The notes beneath the pieces were generated by a model. The model made no database searches. It was given only the letters and a program-made list of their open reading frames with translations, and was not told the origin of the DNA. A program made the translations under genes and the position numbers. DNA of 64,000 bases. It comes from Pseudomonas sp. H9. Lineage in GTDB: Bacteria > Pseudomonadota > Gammaproteobacteria > Pseudomonadales > Pseudomonadaceae. Of this stretch, positions 38,221 to 46,893 are shown in pieces (position 1 is the stretch's first letter; each line of letters opens with the position of its first letter). Location: positions 62,001 through 126,000 of the forward strand of contig NZ_SMOK01000039.1 of the NCBI RefSeq assembly GCF_004353925.1, in the 5' to 3' direction.

Positions 38221-39573
38221 TTACAGTCGACCCAAATCGTTTATCAGGGCAAGCAACATCACCCCGACTACCAAACTGATACCGATCTGGATCCCCCAAC
38301 CTTGCACCCGATCAGAAAGCGGACGACCACGCGCCCATTCGATCAGGTAGAACAGCAAATGCCCCCCATCCAGCACTGGAATGGGCAGCAAGTTAAGAAC
38401 CCCCAGGCTAATGCTCAGGTAGGCGAGGAAATTAAGGAAATCACCAACGCCTGACTGGGCTGAAGCGCCCGCCACTTTAGCAATGGTTATCGGTCCGCTC
38501 AAGTTTTTTACCGAGAGCTCGCCGAACAGCATTTTCTTCAACGATTCGAGGGTCAGGATGCTCATGTTCCAGGTGCGCGAAAGCCCCTCTCCCACGGCCT
38601 CCAACGGCCCATAGCTGACTTCGCGAAGCATGGCATCCGGCCACTTGACTGGCTTTACGCCAGCCCCTAGATAACCACTGAGCGACTTGCCTTCACCCCG
38701 ACTGGCAAGGGTAACCGGCACATCCAAGGTGGCGCCATTACGTTCGACCTGCAGCAGGATTTTGCTGCCCGCACGCCCACGCACGGTGTCCACGACCTGC
38801 TGCCAGTCATTGAGGGCTTTGCCATCAATACTCAGCAAACGGTCGCCCGTTTGCAGGCCCGCCGCTTTAGCAGGCCCTTTAGGATCCAGCTCGGCCAACA
38901 CCGGTGGCAACGCCGGACGCCACAGACGCAAACCAAGGGAACGAATCGGATCTGGCTCGTCCGCCCCCTTGAGCCAGTTATCCAGGGTGAGCACATGGGC
39001 ACTGTCGACTGTCGCACCGTCTTCGCGCACATTGATGTGCAACTGACCGCTTTCACCCAGGCGACGTATCAACTGCAGGTTAACGGCCGACCAACCCGTG
39101 GTGGCCTTGCCATCAATAGAAACAATTTCCTGGCCAGCTTTAAGGCCCGCAGCCTCGGCAATGCTGCCCGCTTCGACCCCGCCAATGACCGGGCGCTCCT
39201 GCTGAGTGCCGAGCATTGCCAACACCCAGAAAAACAGAATGGCCAGCAGGAAGTTGGCCACAGGCCCTGCGGCAACAATAGCGATACGCTGACGAACCGA
39301 CTTGCGGTTGAACGACTGCTCGATCTGGTCGGGCGGCACTTCCCCCTCGCGCTCGTCCAGCATTTTGACGTAACCACCCAGCGGGATGGCAGCCACTACA
39401 AACTCAGTGCCATGGCGGTCGTGCCAACGCAATAACGGCATGCCGAAACCGACGGAGAAACGCAGCACCTTGACGCCACACCGCCGCGCCACCCAGAAGT
39501 GACCGAACTCGTGAAAGGTGACCAGTACCCCCAATGCCACCAGGGTGCCGATAATCATGTAGAGCGCACTCAT
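38221..39573 (-). CDS. rseP: Site-2 zinc metalloprotease RseP
   Basis: 450 residues. The zinc motif HEFGH is in TFHEFGHFWVARRCG at the first membrane helix, two PDZ domains lie in the periplasmic part (about 115-300), and the third ligand is in LLPIPVLDGGHLL. It cuts anti-sigma factors (MucA type) and signal peptide remnants within the membrane, releasing the envelope-stress sigma factor. It is next to dxr. Confidence 0.97.
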   Translation of the reverse strand: MSALYMIIGTLVALGVLVTFHEFGHFWVARRCGVKVLRFSVGFGMPLLRWHDRHGTEFVVAAIPLGGYVKMLDEREGEVPPDQIEQSFNRKSVRQRIAIVAAGPVANFLLAILFFWVLAMLGTQQERPVIGGVEAGSIAEAAGLKAGQEIVSIDGKATTGWSAVNLQLIRRLGESGQLHINVREDGATVDSAHVLTLDNWLKGADEPDPIRSLGLRLWRPALPPVLAELDPKGPAKAAGLQTGDRLLSIDGKALNDWQQVVDTVRGRAGSKILLQVERNGATLDVPVTLASRGEGKSLSGYLGAGVKPVKWPDAMLREVSYGPLEAVGEGLSRTWNMSILTLESLKKMLFGELSVKNLSGPITIAKVAGASAQSGVGDFLNFLAYLSISLGVLNLLPIPVLDGGHLLFYLIEWARGRPLSDRVQGWGIQIGISLVVGVMLLALINDLGRL

Positions 39574-39615
39574 ATCTTTCTCCGAATGACGTTCAGCCCA
39601 GCCAGGCCAACTGCC

Positions 39616-40806
39616 TCAGCACCCGTGACGGCTCAACCACTGCCCGGCCAGTTGTCGGGCGCGCTGATCGGCGGCGAACACTGCATCGAGCGTTGGCACC
39701 GCGACGACCGGCTCTTGGTCAAGTACTTGTTCGATCATACTCGCGATCTGCGGGAAACGAATGCGCCGCTGGAGAAATGCCTCCACGGCAACCTCGTTAG
39801 CCGCGTTAAGCATCGCCGGCGCGCTGTTGCCAGCCTCGGCCGCCTGACGTGCCAGACGCAAGCACGGAAACCGCTGTTCATCGGGCGCCTGGAAATCCAG
39901 ACGAGCGACCGCGAACAGATCGAGCGGCGCGACACCCGAGTCAATTCGCTGCGGCCAGGCCAGCGCATTGGCAATCGGCGTACGCATATCGGGGTTACCC
40001 AGCTGTGCCAACACCGAGCCATCGACATAGTCGACCAAGGAGTGAATCACACTCTGCGGATGCACGACCACTTCAACCTGACTCGGCCGCGCATCGAACA
40101 GCCAGCACGCCTCGATCAGCTCCAGCCCCTTGTTCATCATGCTGGCCGAGTCGACCGAGATCTTGCGCCCCATCGACCAATTGGGATGAGCACAGGCCTG
40201 CTCAGGGCTGACTTCGGCAAGCTCCGCCAGCGGCGTTTCACGAAACGGCCCACCGGAAGCAGTAAGCAGGATACGCCGCACGCCCACGTGAGACAGGCCA
40301 CGGGCATAGTCGCCAGGCAGGCACTGGAAAATCGCATTGTGCTCGCTGTCGATCGGCAACAGCACTGCACCACTGCGTTGTACGGCCTGCATGAACAGGG
40401 CACCGGACATGACCAGCGCCTCTTTGTTGGCCAACAGCACCTTTTTACCCGCTTCGACCGCTGCCAGGGTAGGACGCAACCCCGCCGCACCGACAATCGC
40501 CGCCATTACGGCGTCGACTTCAGGACTCGACGCCACTTGGCACAAGCCCGCCTCACCCTCCAGCACTTCGGTGCGCGAGCCTGCTGCTGCCAGCTGTTCA
40601 CGCAACTGCTGCGCTGCCTCGGCAGACGGCACCACCGCAAACGCTGGCGCATGACGCAGACACAGCGCCAGCAGTTCCTGCAAGCGCGAGTACCCGCTCA
40701 AGGCGAACACCTCATAGCGCTCGGGATGACGGGCAATTACATCCAGCGTGCTCAGGCCGATGGAGCCTGTGGCACCCAATACGGTAATACGTTGCACGCT
40801 GTTCAC
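39616..40806 (-). CDS. dxr: 1-deoxy-D-xylulose 5-phosphate reductoisomerase
   Basis: 396 residues starting with GTG (40806) that overlaps the cdsA stop as GTGA. NADPH-binding ITVLGATGSIGLSTLDVI and the metal-binding SEHNAIFQCL, ASGGPF and MGRKISVDSASMMNKGLE segments are present. It is the first committed step of the MEP pathway, feeding isoprenoids used by UppS upstream. Confidence 0.97.
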   Translation of the reverse strand: MNSVQRITVLGATGSIGLSTLDVIARHPERYEVFALSGYSRLQELLALCLRHAPAFAVVPSAEAAQQLREQLAAAGSRTEVLEGEAGLCQVASSPEVDAVMAAIVGAAGLRPTLAAVEAGKKVLLANKEALVMSGALFMQAVQRSGAVLLPIDSEHNAIFQCLPGDYARGLSHVGVRRILLTASGGPFRETPLAELAEVSPEQACAHPNWSMGRKISVDSASMMNKGLELIEACWLFDARPSQVEVVVHPQSVIHSLVDYVDGSVLAQLGNPDMRTPIANALAWPQRIDSGVAPLDLFAVARLDFQAPDEQRFPCLRLARQAAEAGNSAPAMLNAANEVAVEAFLQRRIRFPQIASMIEQVLDQEPVVAVPTLDAVFAADQRARQLAGQWLSRHGC

Positions 40807-41618
40807 ATTGCGCCCCAGTTGGCTGCCCAGAGCAGCACCGCAAACAGCGGGATAGCCGCAGTCAGGCTGTCGATGCGATCCAGAACACCGCCATGGCCGG
40901 GCAACAGATTGCTGCTGTCCTTGATGCCGGAGCGACGCTTGAACATGCTTTCGGTCAAATCACCCACCACCGAAACCAGCACCACGACAGCAGCACCCAG
41001 CAGCCCCAGCAGCAGCTCGCTGAAACTCCAGCCGCGATTGATCCCGACGACCAGCGTGATGGCCAGACTCAGCGCCAGGCCTCCGTAGACACCTTCCCAG
41101 CTCTTGCCAGGGCTGACCTGGGGGGCCAGCTTGCGCTTGCCAAAGGCACGCCCGGAAAAATAGGCGCCGATGTCCGCACCCCAGACCAGCACCATGACAG
41201 CCATGATCAGCCAGTTACCCAAGGGCCAGTGCTTGAGCAGCACCAAGCCCTGCCAGGCAGGCAGCAGGATCAGCAAGCCAATCAGCAACCGACAGGCGAC
41301 ACTGGACCAGAGTTCGCTGGTGCGTGGGTACGTCAACACCAGCCAGGTCGCGGCGCCCCACCACAACACCGAAGCCCCTAGCACCCAGGGCGCCAGGTCC
41401 GGCATGAGATAGAGCAGCATCAGCAAGCCGGCCACCACAGCGGCATAGGCCACGCGTACAACTTGCGCAACCAGCCCTGCCAGACGCGCCCACTCCCACG
41501 CACCCAGGGTTACCACCAGACCGATGAACAGGGCAAAATCGCCGCCATCGAGCAGGAAGAAGCCACCCAGAGCGATCGGCAGCAGGATCAGCGCAGTGAT
41601 GATGCGTTGTTTAAGCAT
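40803..41618 (-). CDS. cdsA: Phosphatidate cytidylyltransferase
   Basis: 271 residues from the ATG at 41618, which overlaps the uppS stop as TAATG. Six or more membrane helices are visible. The C-terminal family signature is SVVGDLTESMFKRRSGIKDS, with the metal-binding Asp pair. It makes CDP-diacylglycerol for phospholipid synthesis, using CTP. Confidence 0.97.
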   Translation of the reverse strand: MLKQRIITALILLPIALGGFFLLDGGDFALFIGLVVTLGAWEWARLAGLVAQVVRVAYAAVVAGLLMLLYLMPDLAPWVLGASVLWWGAATWLVLTYPRTSELWSSVACRLLIGLLILLPAWQGLVLLKHWPLGNWLIMAVMVLVWGADIGAYFSGRAFGKRKLAPQVSPGKSWEGVYGGLALSLAITLVVGINRGWSFSELLLGLLGAAVVVLVSVVGDLTESMFKRRSGIKDSSNLLPGHGGVLDRIDSLTAAIPLFAVLLWAANWGAM

Positions 41619-42373
41619 TAAGCACGGGCTCCAGCTTCGACCTGCTCGCTGGTTTTTCCGAAACGGCGCTGGCGCGAAGCGTAATCGGCCAGCGCAGTGC
41701 GCATGGCCTCGTGTTTGAAGTCCGGCCAGTACAGGTCGGAGAAGTACAGTTCGGCGTAGGCCAGCTGCCACAACAGGAAGTTACTGATGCGATGCTCGCC
41801 GCCAGTACGGATGCACAAGTCGGGCAGCGGCAGATCCCCTGTTGCCAGGCAGGTTTGCAGGAGTTCGGGGGTAATGTCGTCCGGACGCAGGTGCCCGGCC
41901 TGAACCTCGCGCGCCAGGCGCTGCGCGGCCTGGGCAATATCCCACTGACCGCCGTAGTTGGCGGCGATCTGCAGAATGAAGCGATTATTGCCAGCGGTCA
42001 GCGCTTCGGCTTCACGCATGGCGGCCTGCAGCTCGGGGTGAAAGCGCGAACGATCACCGATAATGCGCAGGCTGATGTTGTTGTCGTTGAGGCGCTTGGC
42101 TTCTCGGCGCAAGGCCGAGAAGAACAGCTCCATCAACGCACCGACCTCATCGGCCGGTCGCTGCCAGTTTTCACTGGAGAAGGCGAACAGGGTCAATACC
42201 TCGACCTTGGCCTCGGCGCACACTTCAATGACTGCGCGCACCGCGTCGACGCCTGCCTTGTGCCCGGCAACACCCGGCAGCAGACGCTTCTTCGCCCAGC
42301 GATTATTCCCATCCATGATGATCGCGACATGGCGCGGCACCGATGAGGACACACCCTGTTTGCTCTTTTCCAT
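41618..42373 (-). CDS. uppS: Undecaprenyl diphosphate synthase
   Basis: 251 residues. The catalytic Asp is in AIIMDGNNRWAKKR; FAFSSENWQRP and the C-terminal LCIRTGGEHRISNFLLWQ are typical. It makes the C55 carrier lipid for peptidoglycan and O-antigen. It starts 18 bases after frr. Confidence 0.98.
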   Translation of the reverse strand: MEKSKQGVSSSVPRHVAIIMDGNNRWAKKRLLPGVAGHKAGVDAVRAVIEVCAEAKVEVLTLFAFSSENWQRPADEVGALMELFFSALRREAKRLNDNNISLRIIGDRSRFHPELQAAMREAEALTAGNNRFILQIAANYGGQWDIAQAAQRLAREVQAGHLRPDDITPELLQTCLATGDLPLPDLCIRTGGEHRISNFLLWQLAYAELYFSDLYWPDFKHEAMRTALADYASRQRRFGKTSEQVEAGARA

Positions 42374-42391
42374 GAAAAAAAGTCCTGACCC

Positions 42392-42949
42392 TTAAACGGC
42401 CATCAGGTCCTTTTCTTTTGCTTCGAGCGCTTTGTCGACTTCACCCACAAACTTGTCGGTCAACTTCTGCAGCTCGTCTGCGGCGCGACGCTCTTCGTCT
42501 TCGCTGATTTCCTTGTCTTTGGACAGTTTCTTCAGGTCAGCCAGCGCATCACGGCGAACGTTGCGCACAGCGACCTTAGCCTCTTCTGCCACCGCACGGG
42601 CCTGCTTGGTGTAACCCTTACGGGTCTCTTCGGTCAGAGCTGGCATCGGCACACGAATGGTGGTGCCGGCGCTGCTTGGGTTCAGCCCCAGATCGGAGGT
42701 CAGGATCGCCTTCTCGATTGCAGCGCTGAGGTTTTTGTCGTGAGCGACAATTTTCAGCGTACGGGCATCTTCAACGCTGATTGCGGCTACCTGATTCAGG
42801 GGCATATCGCTACCCCACGCTGGCACCCTAACGCTATCCAGAATGCTCGGGTGAGCACGACCGGTACGGATCGATGCCAGGTTGCGACCCAGCGCTTCGA
42901 TGGACTTGCTCATCCGCTCCTGAGCGTCTTTCTTGATTTCGTTGATCAT
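42392..42949 (-). CDS. frr: Ribosome recycling factor
   Basis: 185 residues, the standard size. Conserved MSKSIEALGRNLASIRTGRA near the start and VRNVRRDALADLKKL in the long three-helix stem. With EF-G it splits the post-termination ribosome. The ATG overlaps the pyrH stop by four bases. Confidence 0.98.
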   Translation of the reverse strand: MINEIKKDAQERMSKSIEALGRNLASIRTGRAHPSILDSVRVPAWGSDMPLNQVAAISVEDARTLKIVAHDKNLSAAIEKAILTSDLGLNPSSAGTTIRVPMPALTEETRKGYTKQARAVAEEAKVAVRNVRRDALADLKKLSKDKEISEDEERRAADELQKLTDKFVGEVDKALEAKEKDLMAV

Positions 42950-43689
42950 TTTTGAACTTCCTCGATCAGAGTTCCTTCAGCGCCACCATGCACGATATTC
43001 AGCAAGGCGCCGGGCTTGTTCATGTTGAAGACGCGCAGCGGCATCTTGTGATCACGGCACAGGCAGATTGCCGTCAGGTCCATCACACCCAGCTTGCGAT
43101 CCAGCACTTCATCGTAGGTCAGATGATCGAACTTCTCGGCATGCGGGTCTTTGAATGGATCTGCAGTGTATACACCATCGACCTTGGTTGCCTTCAATAC
43201 CACGTCAGCATCGATTTCGATGGCACGCAGGCACGCTGCGGAATCGGTGGTGAAGAACGGGTTGCCAGTACCGGCAGCGAAGATTACAACTTCTTTGGAG
43301 TTCAGGTGACGCATGGCTTTGCGGCGATCGTAGTGATCGGTCACGCCTACCATGGAAATAGCCGACATTACGATGGCGGTAATGTTCGCGCGCTCCAGCG
43401 CATCACGCATGGCCAGGCCATTCATCACCGTCGCCAGCATACCCATGTGGTCGCCAGTGACGCGATCCATGCCGGCTGCACTCAGCGCCGCGCCACGGAA
43501 CAGGTTGCCACCGCCGATCACCAGGCCGACCTGAACACCAATTCCGACCAGTTGGCCGACTTCCAGCGCCATGCGATCCAGGACCTTGGGGTCGATCCCG
43601 AACTCTTCCGACCCCATCAGGGCCTCGCCGCTAAGCTTGAGTAGAATGCGTTTATAGCGAGCTTGATAACCACTGCCCTGCTGAGCCAT
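42946..43689 (-). CDS. pyrH: UMP kinase
   Basis: 247 residues. RILLKLSGEALMG and the glycine-rich IGGGNLFRGAALS fit the amino acid kinase fold of bacterial UMP kinases; DRVTGDHMGMLATVMN is the UMP-binding part. It phosphorylates UMP to UDP, feeding pyrG. It follows tsf after a terminator-like hairpin. Confidence 0.98.
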   Translation of the reverse strand: MAQQGSGYQARYKRILLKLSGEALMGSEEFGIDPKVLDRMALEVGQLVGIGVQVGLVIGGGNLFRGAALSAAGMDRVTGDHMGMLATVMNGLAMRDALERANITAIVMSAISMVGVTDHYDRRKAMRHLNSKEVVIFAAGTGNPFFTTDSAACLRAIEIDADVVLKATKVDGVYTADPFKDPHAEKFDHLTYDEVLDRKLGVMDLTAICLCRDHKMPLRVFNMNKPGALLNIVHGGAEGTLIEEVQK

Positions 43690-43814
43690 TGCGAATCTCT
43701 CCTGCGGCGTTTGAAAAAAATCTTGCGGGCTGTTTTCAGCCTGCGCGTAACTCTAAGCGTGGCGCAGCTACTGCACCAGCGAAAGGCAGTCTCGTAAACC
43801 GCCCCCGCTTTGAC

Positions 43815-43847
43815 AAAGAGGCTGCGCGCGTGAGCGGGCAGCCTCTT
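43815..43847 (-). terminator. Terminator-like hairpin between tsf and pyrH
   Basis: AAGAGGCTGC (43816-43825) pairs with GCAGCCTCTT (43838-43847) around 12 bases; on the minus strand it is followed by TGTCA after TT. It may set tsf apart from the pyrH-frr group. Confidence 0.55.
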
Positions 43848-43871
43848 CGGGGCGACAGATGTGAATCTGTC

Positions 43872-44735
43872 TTATTGCTTGGCAGCAGCCAGCTGAGCGG
43901 CAACTTCTTCAGCGAAGTTGTCGACTGGCTTCTCGATGCCTTCGCCAACCTTGAAGTAGGTGAAGGAAACGATTTCGGCACCGGCTTTCTTGGCCAGATC
44001 GCCAACTTTGATCTCAGGGTTCATGACGAAGGCTTGCTCAACCAGCGAAGCTTCTGCCAGGAACTTCTTGATACGACCGTCGATCATGTTGGCGACGATA
44101 TTCTCAGGCTTGCCCTTCATCTTCTCTTCGTTCAGCTGCATGAATACAGCCTTCTCGCGCTCGATTGCTTCAGCGGAGACTTCCGATGGATTCAGGAACT
44201 CTGGGTTGCTTGCAGCTACGTGCATGGCGATTTCTTTGGCCAGCTGGACGTCGCCGCCCTTCAGGACAACAGCAACACCGATTTTGTTACCGTGCAGGTA
44301 GGTACCGACAACGTCACCCTCAACGCGCACCAGGCGACGGATGTTGACGTTCTCACCAACCTTGGCAACCAGGGCTTCACGAGCCGCTTCACGGGAAGCG
44401 ATCAGTGGAGCGGCATCGGTCAGCTTTTCGGCGAAAGCTTGTTCAACGCTTTCAGCAACGAAGTTTTTGAAGTCGTCTTGCAGAGCCAGGAAGTCGGTTT
44501 GCGAGTTGACTTCCAGCAGAACGGCAGACTTGTCGTCGGCCTTGATGGCGATAGCGCCTTCAGCAGCAACGTTGCCAGCCTTTTTGGCGGCCTTGATGGC
44601 GCCCGAAGCGCGCATGTCGTCGATTGCTTTTTCGATGTCGCCGCCAGCCTTGGTCAAGGCTTTCTTGCAGTCCATCATGCCTTCGCCGGTACGCTCGCGC
44701 AGTTCTTTAACCAGCGCTGCAGTAATCTCTGCCAT
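43872..44735 (-). CDS. tsf: Elongation factor Ts
   Basis: 287 residues. The N-terminal UBA-like part (ALVKELRERTGEGMMDCKKAL) and the TDFVA-type core motif (NSQTDFLALQDDF) are clear. It is the guanine nucleotide exchange factor of EF-Tu. It follows rpsB and an attenuator-like hairpin. Confidence 0.98.
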   Translation of the reverse strand: MAEITAALVKELRERTGEGMMDCKKALTKAGGDIEKAIDDMRASGAIKAAKKAGNVAAEGAIAIKADDKSAVLLEVNSQTDFLALQDDFKNFVAESVEQAFAEKLTDAAPLIASREAAREALVAKVGENVNIRRLVRVEGDVVGTYLHGNKIGVAVVLKGGDVQLAKEIAMHVAASNPEFLNPSEVSAEAIEREKAVFMQLNEEKMKGKPENIVANMIDGRIKKFLAEASLVEQAFVMNPEIKVGDLAKKAGAEIVSFTYFKVGEGIEKPVDNFAEEVAAQLAAAKQ

Positions 44736-44869
44736 TTCAAATTCCTCTTGGATAGGTTTTCAACCATTCCACCCGATACTTGACGGGCGTTCAATTCTGT
44801 AAATCCACTTGCCAACAGTCATGCCAAACAAGAATGCAACGGCGATGCTGACAAGTGGATTTCAAGGTG

Positions 44870-44898
44870 GCAAAAAGGGGGCCTAGCCCCCTTTTTGC
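44870..44898 (-). terminator. Attenuator/terminator between rpsB and tsf
   Basis: GCAAAAAGGGGG (44870-44881) and CCCCCTTTTTGC (44887-44898) form a long stem with a run of T built into its distal arm. It lies 26 bases past the rpsB stop and should lower tsf relative to rpsB. Confidence 0.8.
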
Positions 44899-44923
44899 GT
44901 GCCAAGTAGACGCCAGGCGTCAA

Positions 44924-45658
44924 TTACTCAGCAGCTGGTGCCGCTTCTTCAGCGTAAACTTCGGTGCCACCGGCAACGTTGTTGCGACCACGGATAACGG
45001 CGTCAGCCATCGAACCCATGTACAGCTGGATAGCGCGGATGGCGTCATCGTTACCTGGGATGATGTAGTCAACGCCTTCTGGGCTGCTGTTGGTATCGAC
45101 AACGCCGATAACCGGGATGCCCAGCTTGTTGGCTTCGGTGATAGCAATGCGCTCGTGGTCAACGTCGATCACGAACAGGGCATCAGGCAGGCCGCCCATG
45201 TCCTTGATACCGCCCAGGCTGCGATCCAGTTTTTCCAGGTCGCGGGAGCGCATCAGAGCTTCTTTCTTGGTCAGCTTCGCGAAGGTGCCATCTTCGGCCT
45301 GGGTTTCCAGGTCGCGCAGACGCTTGATCGAAGCACGGATGGTTTTGTAGTTGGTCAGCATGCCGCCCAACCAGCGGTGATCGACGTACGGCGAACCGCA
45401 ACGTGCTGCTTCTTCAGCAACGATCTTGCCAGCGGAACGCTTGGTGCCGACGAACAGAATCTTGTTTTTGCCCTGAGCCAGACGCTCGACGAAAGTCAGC
45501 GCGTCGTTGAACATTGGCAGGGTTTTTTCAAGGTTGATGATGTGAATCTTGTTGCGCGCGCCGAAAATGTACTTGCCCATTTTCGGGTTCCAGTAACGGG
45601 TTTGGTGACCGAAGTGCACACCGGCCTTCAGCATATCGCGCATGTTGACTTGGGACAT
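44924..45658 (-). CDS. rpsB: 30S ribosomal protein S2
   Basis: 244 residues from the ATG at 45658 (MSQVNMRDMLKAGVHFGHQT, the usual start); upstream frame-open codons are untranslated leader. The family segments FGARNKIHIINLEKT and GIPVIGVVDTNSSPEGVD are present. It binds the back of the 30S head-body junction. It is divergent from map across a 431-bp gap. Confidence 0.98.
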   Translation of the reverse strand: MSQVNMRDMLKAGVHFGHQTRYWNPKMGKYIFGARNKIHIINLEKTLPMFNDALTFVERLAQGKNKILFVGTKRSAGKIVAEEAARCGSPYVDHRWLGGMLTNYKTIRASIKRLRDLETQAEDGTFAKLTKKEALMRSRDLEKLDRSLGGIKDMGGLPDALFVIDVDHERIAITEANKLGIPVIGVVDTNSSPEGVDYIIPGNDDAIRAIQLYMGSMADAVIRGRNNVAGGTEVYAEEAAPAAE

Positions 45659-46089
45659 GATAGTTCCTTGATAAGTCGGGTTGGGCCTCCACGTATCCCA
45701 ATGACCAACCCAGGATCCGTAGATCAAAGGCACCCAGGTCATCGTGTCGACACGTGTGTGGGTTTAAGCTCTGAGGGGCTATCCCCGCAAAGCGGCGCAT
45801 TTTATATCACACAACCGCAACAAACGGAACCCGAATTACCATCTGCGGGAGCGGGTTTGCCCCACGATTGTATTTCCCCAGGTATATCGCATCGCACGGC
45901 AAGCTCGCGCCCGCCGGAGCTGGCAGCATTTCGTCCGTCACTGCCTTTTGCACCAGCACCGTAATCGCGCCAGAATGCCTCTATATAAAGGTTGTATCAC
46001 TGTCGCCGCCGCATGAGCGGGCGCGGCTCTGGTAGAATCCGGCCTTTCCTCAGATTATTCGCGCATCCAAGCGCCGTAGAGAGCCTGCA
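45659..46089. promoter_or_regulatory. 431-bp divergent rpsB/map region
   Basis: It carries the promoters and leaders of rpsB and map. The part next to rpsB (45659-45800) is AT-rich for this genome and may hold S2 autoregulatory structure, which is known in related bacteria but not demonstrated here. A decayed REP pair lies at 45845-45915. No reading frame looks real. Confidence 0.5.
45845..45915. repeat. Degenerate REP pair (rpsB-map)
   Basis: GCGGGAGCGGGTTTGCCCCA begins at 45846 and an inverse GCACGGCAAGCTCGCGCCCG begins at about 45894. Both carry several changes from the intact copies elsewhere, so this is an old, decaying pair. Confidence 0.7.
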
Positions 46090-46872
46090 ATGACCGTTAC
46101 CATCAAAACTGCCGAAGACATCGAAAAGATGCGCGTCGCCGGCCGCCTGGCCGCCGAAGTGCTGGAGATGATCGAAGAGCACGTCAAGCCTGGCGTCACC
46201 ACTGAAGAACTCGACCGTCTGTGCCACGACTACATTGTCAACGTTCAGAAGGCCATCCCGGCACCCCTCAACTACAAGGGTTTCCCGAAGTCGATCTGCA
46301 CGTCGGTCAACCACGTCGTGTGCCACGGCATTCCGGGTGACAAGCCACTGAAGGATGGCGACACCCTGAACATCGACGTAACTGTCATCAAAGACGGCTA
46401 CCACGGTGACACCAGCCGCATGTTCCACGTCGGCAACGTGCCGGTTTGGGCCGAGCGCCTGTCGCAGGTCACCCAGGAATGCATGTACAAAGCCATTCAG
46501 CTGGTCAAGCCGGGCTGCCGCCTGGGCGACATCGGCGAAGTGATCCAGAAACACGCGGAAAAGAACGGCTTCTCGGTCGTGCGTGAGTTCTGCGGCCACG
46601 GCATCGGCAAAGTGTTCCACGAAGAGCCGCAAATCCTGCACTATGGCCGTGCAGGCACCGGCATGGAACTCAAGGAAGGCATGACCTTCACCATTGAGCC
46701 CATGATCAACCAGGGCCGCGCTGACACCAAAGTGCTGGGCGATGGCTGGACTGCCATCACCAAGGACCGCAAGCTCTCGGCGCAGTGGGAACACACCCTG
46801 GTGGTGACCGCCACCGGTTACGAAATCTTCACCCTGCGTAAAGACGACACCATTCCCCGCACGTCGGCCTGA
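46090..46872 (+). CDS. map: Methionine aminopeptidase, type I
   Basis: 260 residues. Metal ligands: Asp in NIDVTVIKDGYHGDTSRMF, His in EFCGHGIGKVFHEEP, Glu in FTIEPMIN and the last Glu in QWEHTLVV. It removes the initiator methionine. It is transcribed away from rpsB and ends 21 bases before glnD. Confidence 0.98.
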   Translation: MTVTIKTAEDIEKMRVAGRLAAEVLEMIEEHVKPGVTTEELDRLCHDYIVNVQKAIPAPLNYKGFPKSICTSVNHVVCHGIPGDKPLKDGDTLNIDVTVIKDGYHGDTSRMFHVGNVPVWAERLSQVTQECMYKAIQLVKPGCRLGDIGEVIQKHAEKNGFSVVREFCGHGIGKVFHEEPQILHYGRAGTGMELKEGMTFTIEPMINQGRADTKVLGDGWTAITKDRKLSAQWEHTLVVTATGYEIFTLRKDDTIPRTSA

Positions 46873-46893
46873 TTTCAACAGGAAAGTGACTCG

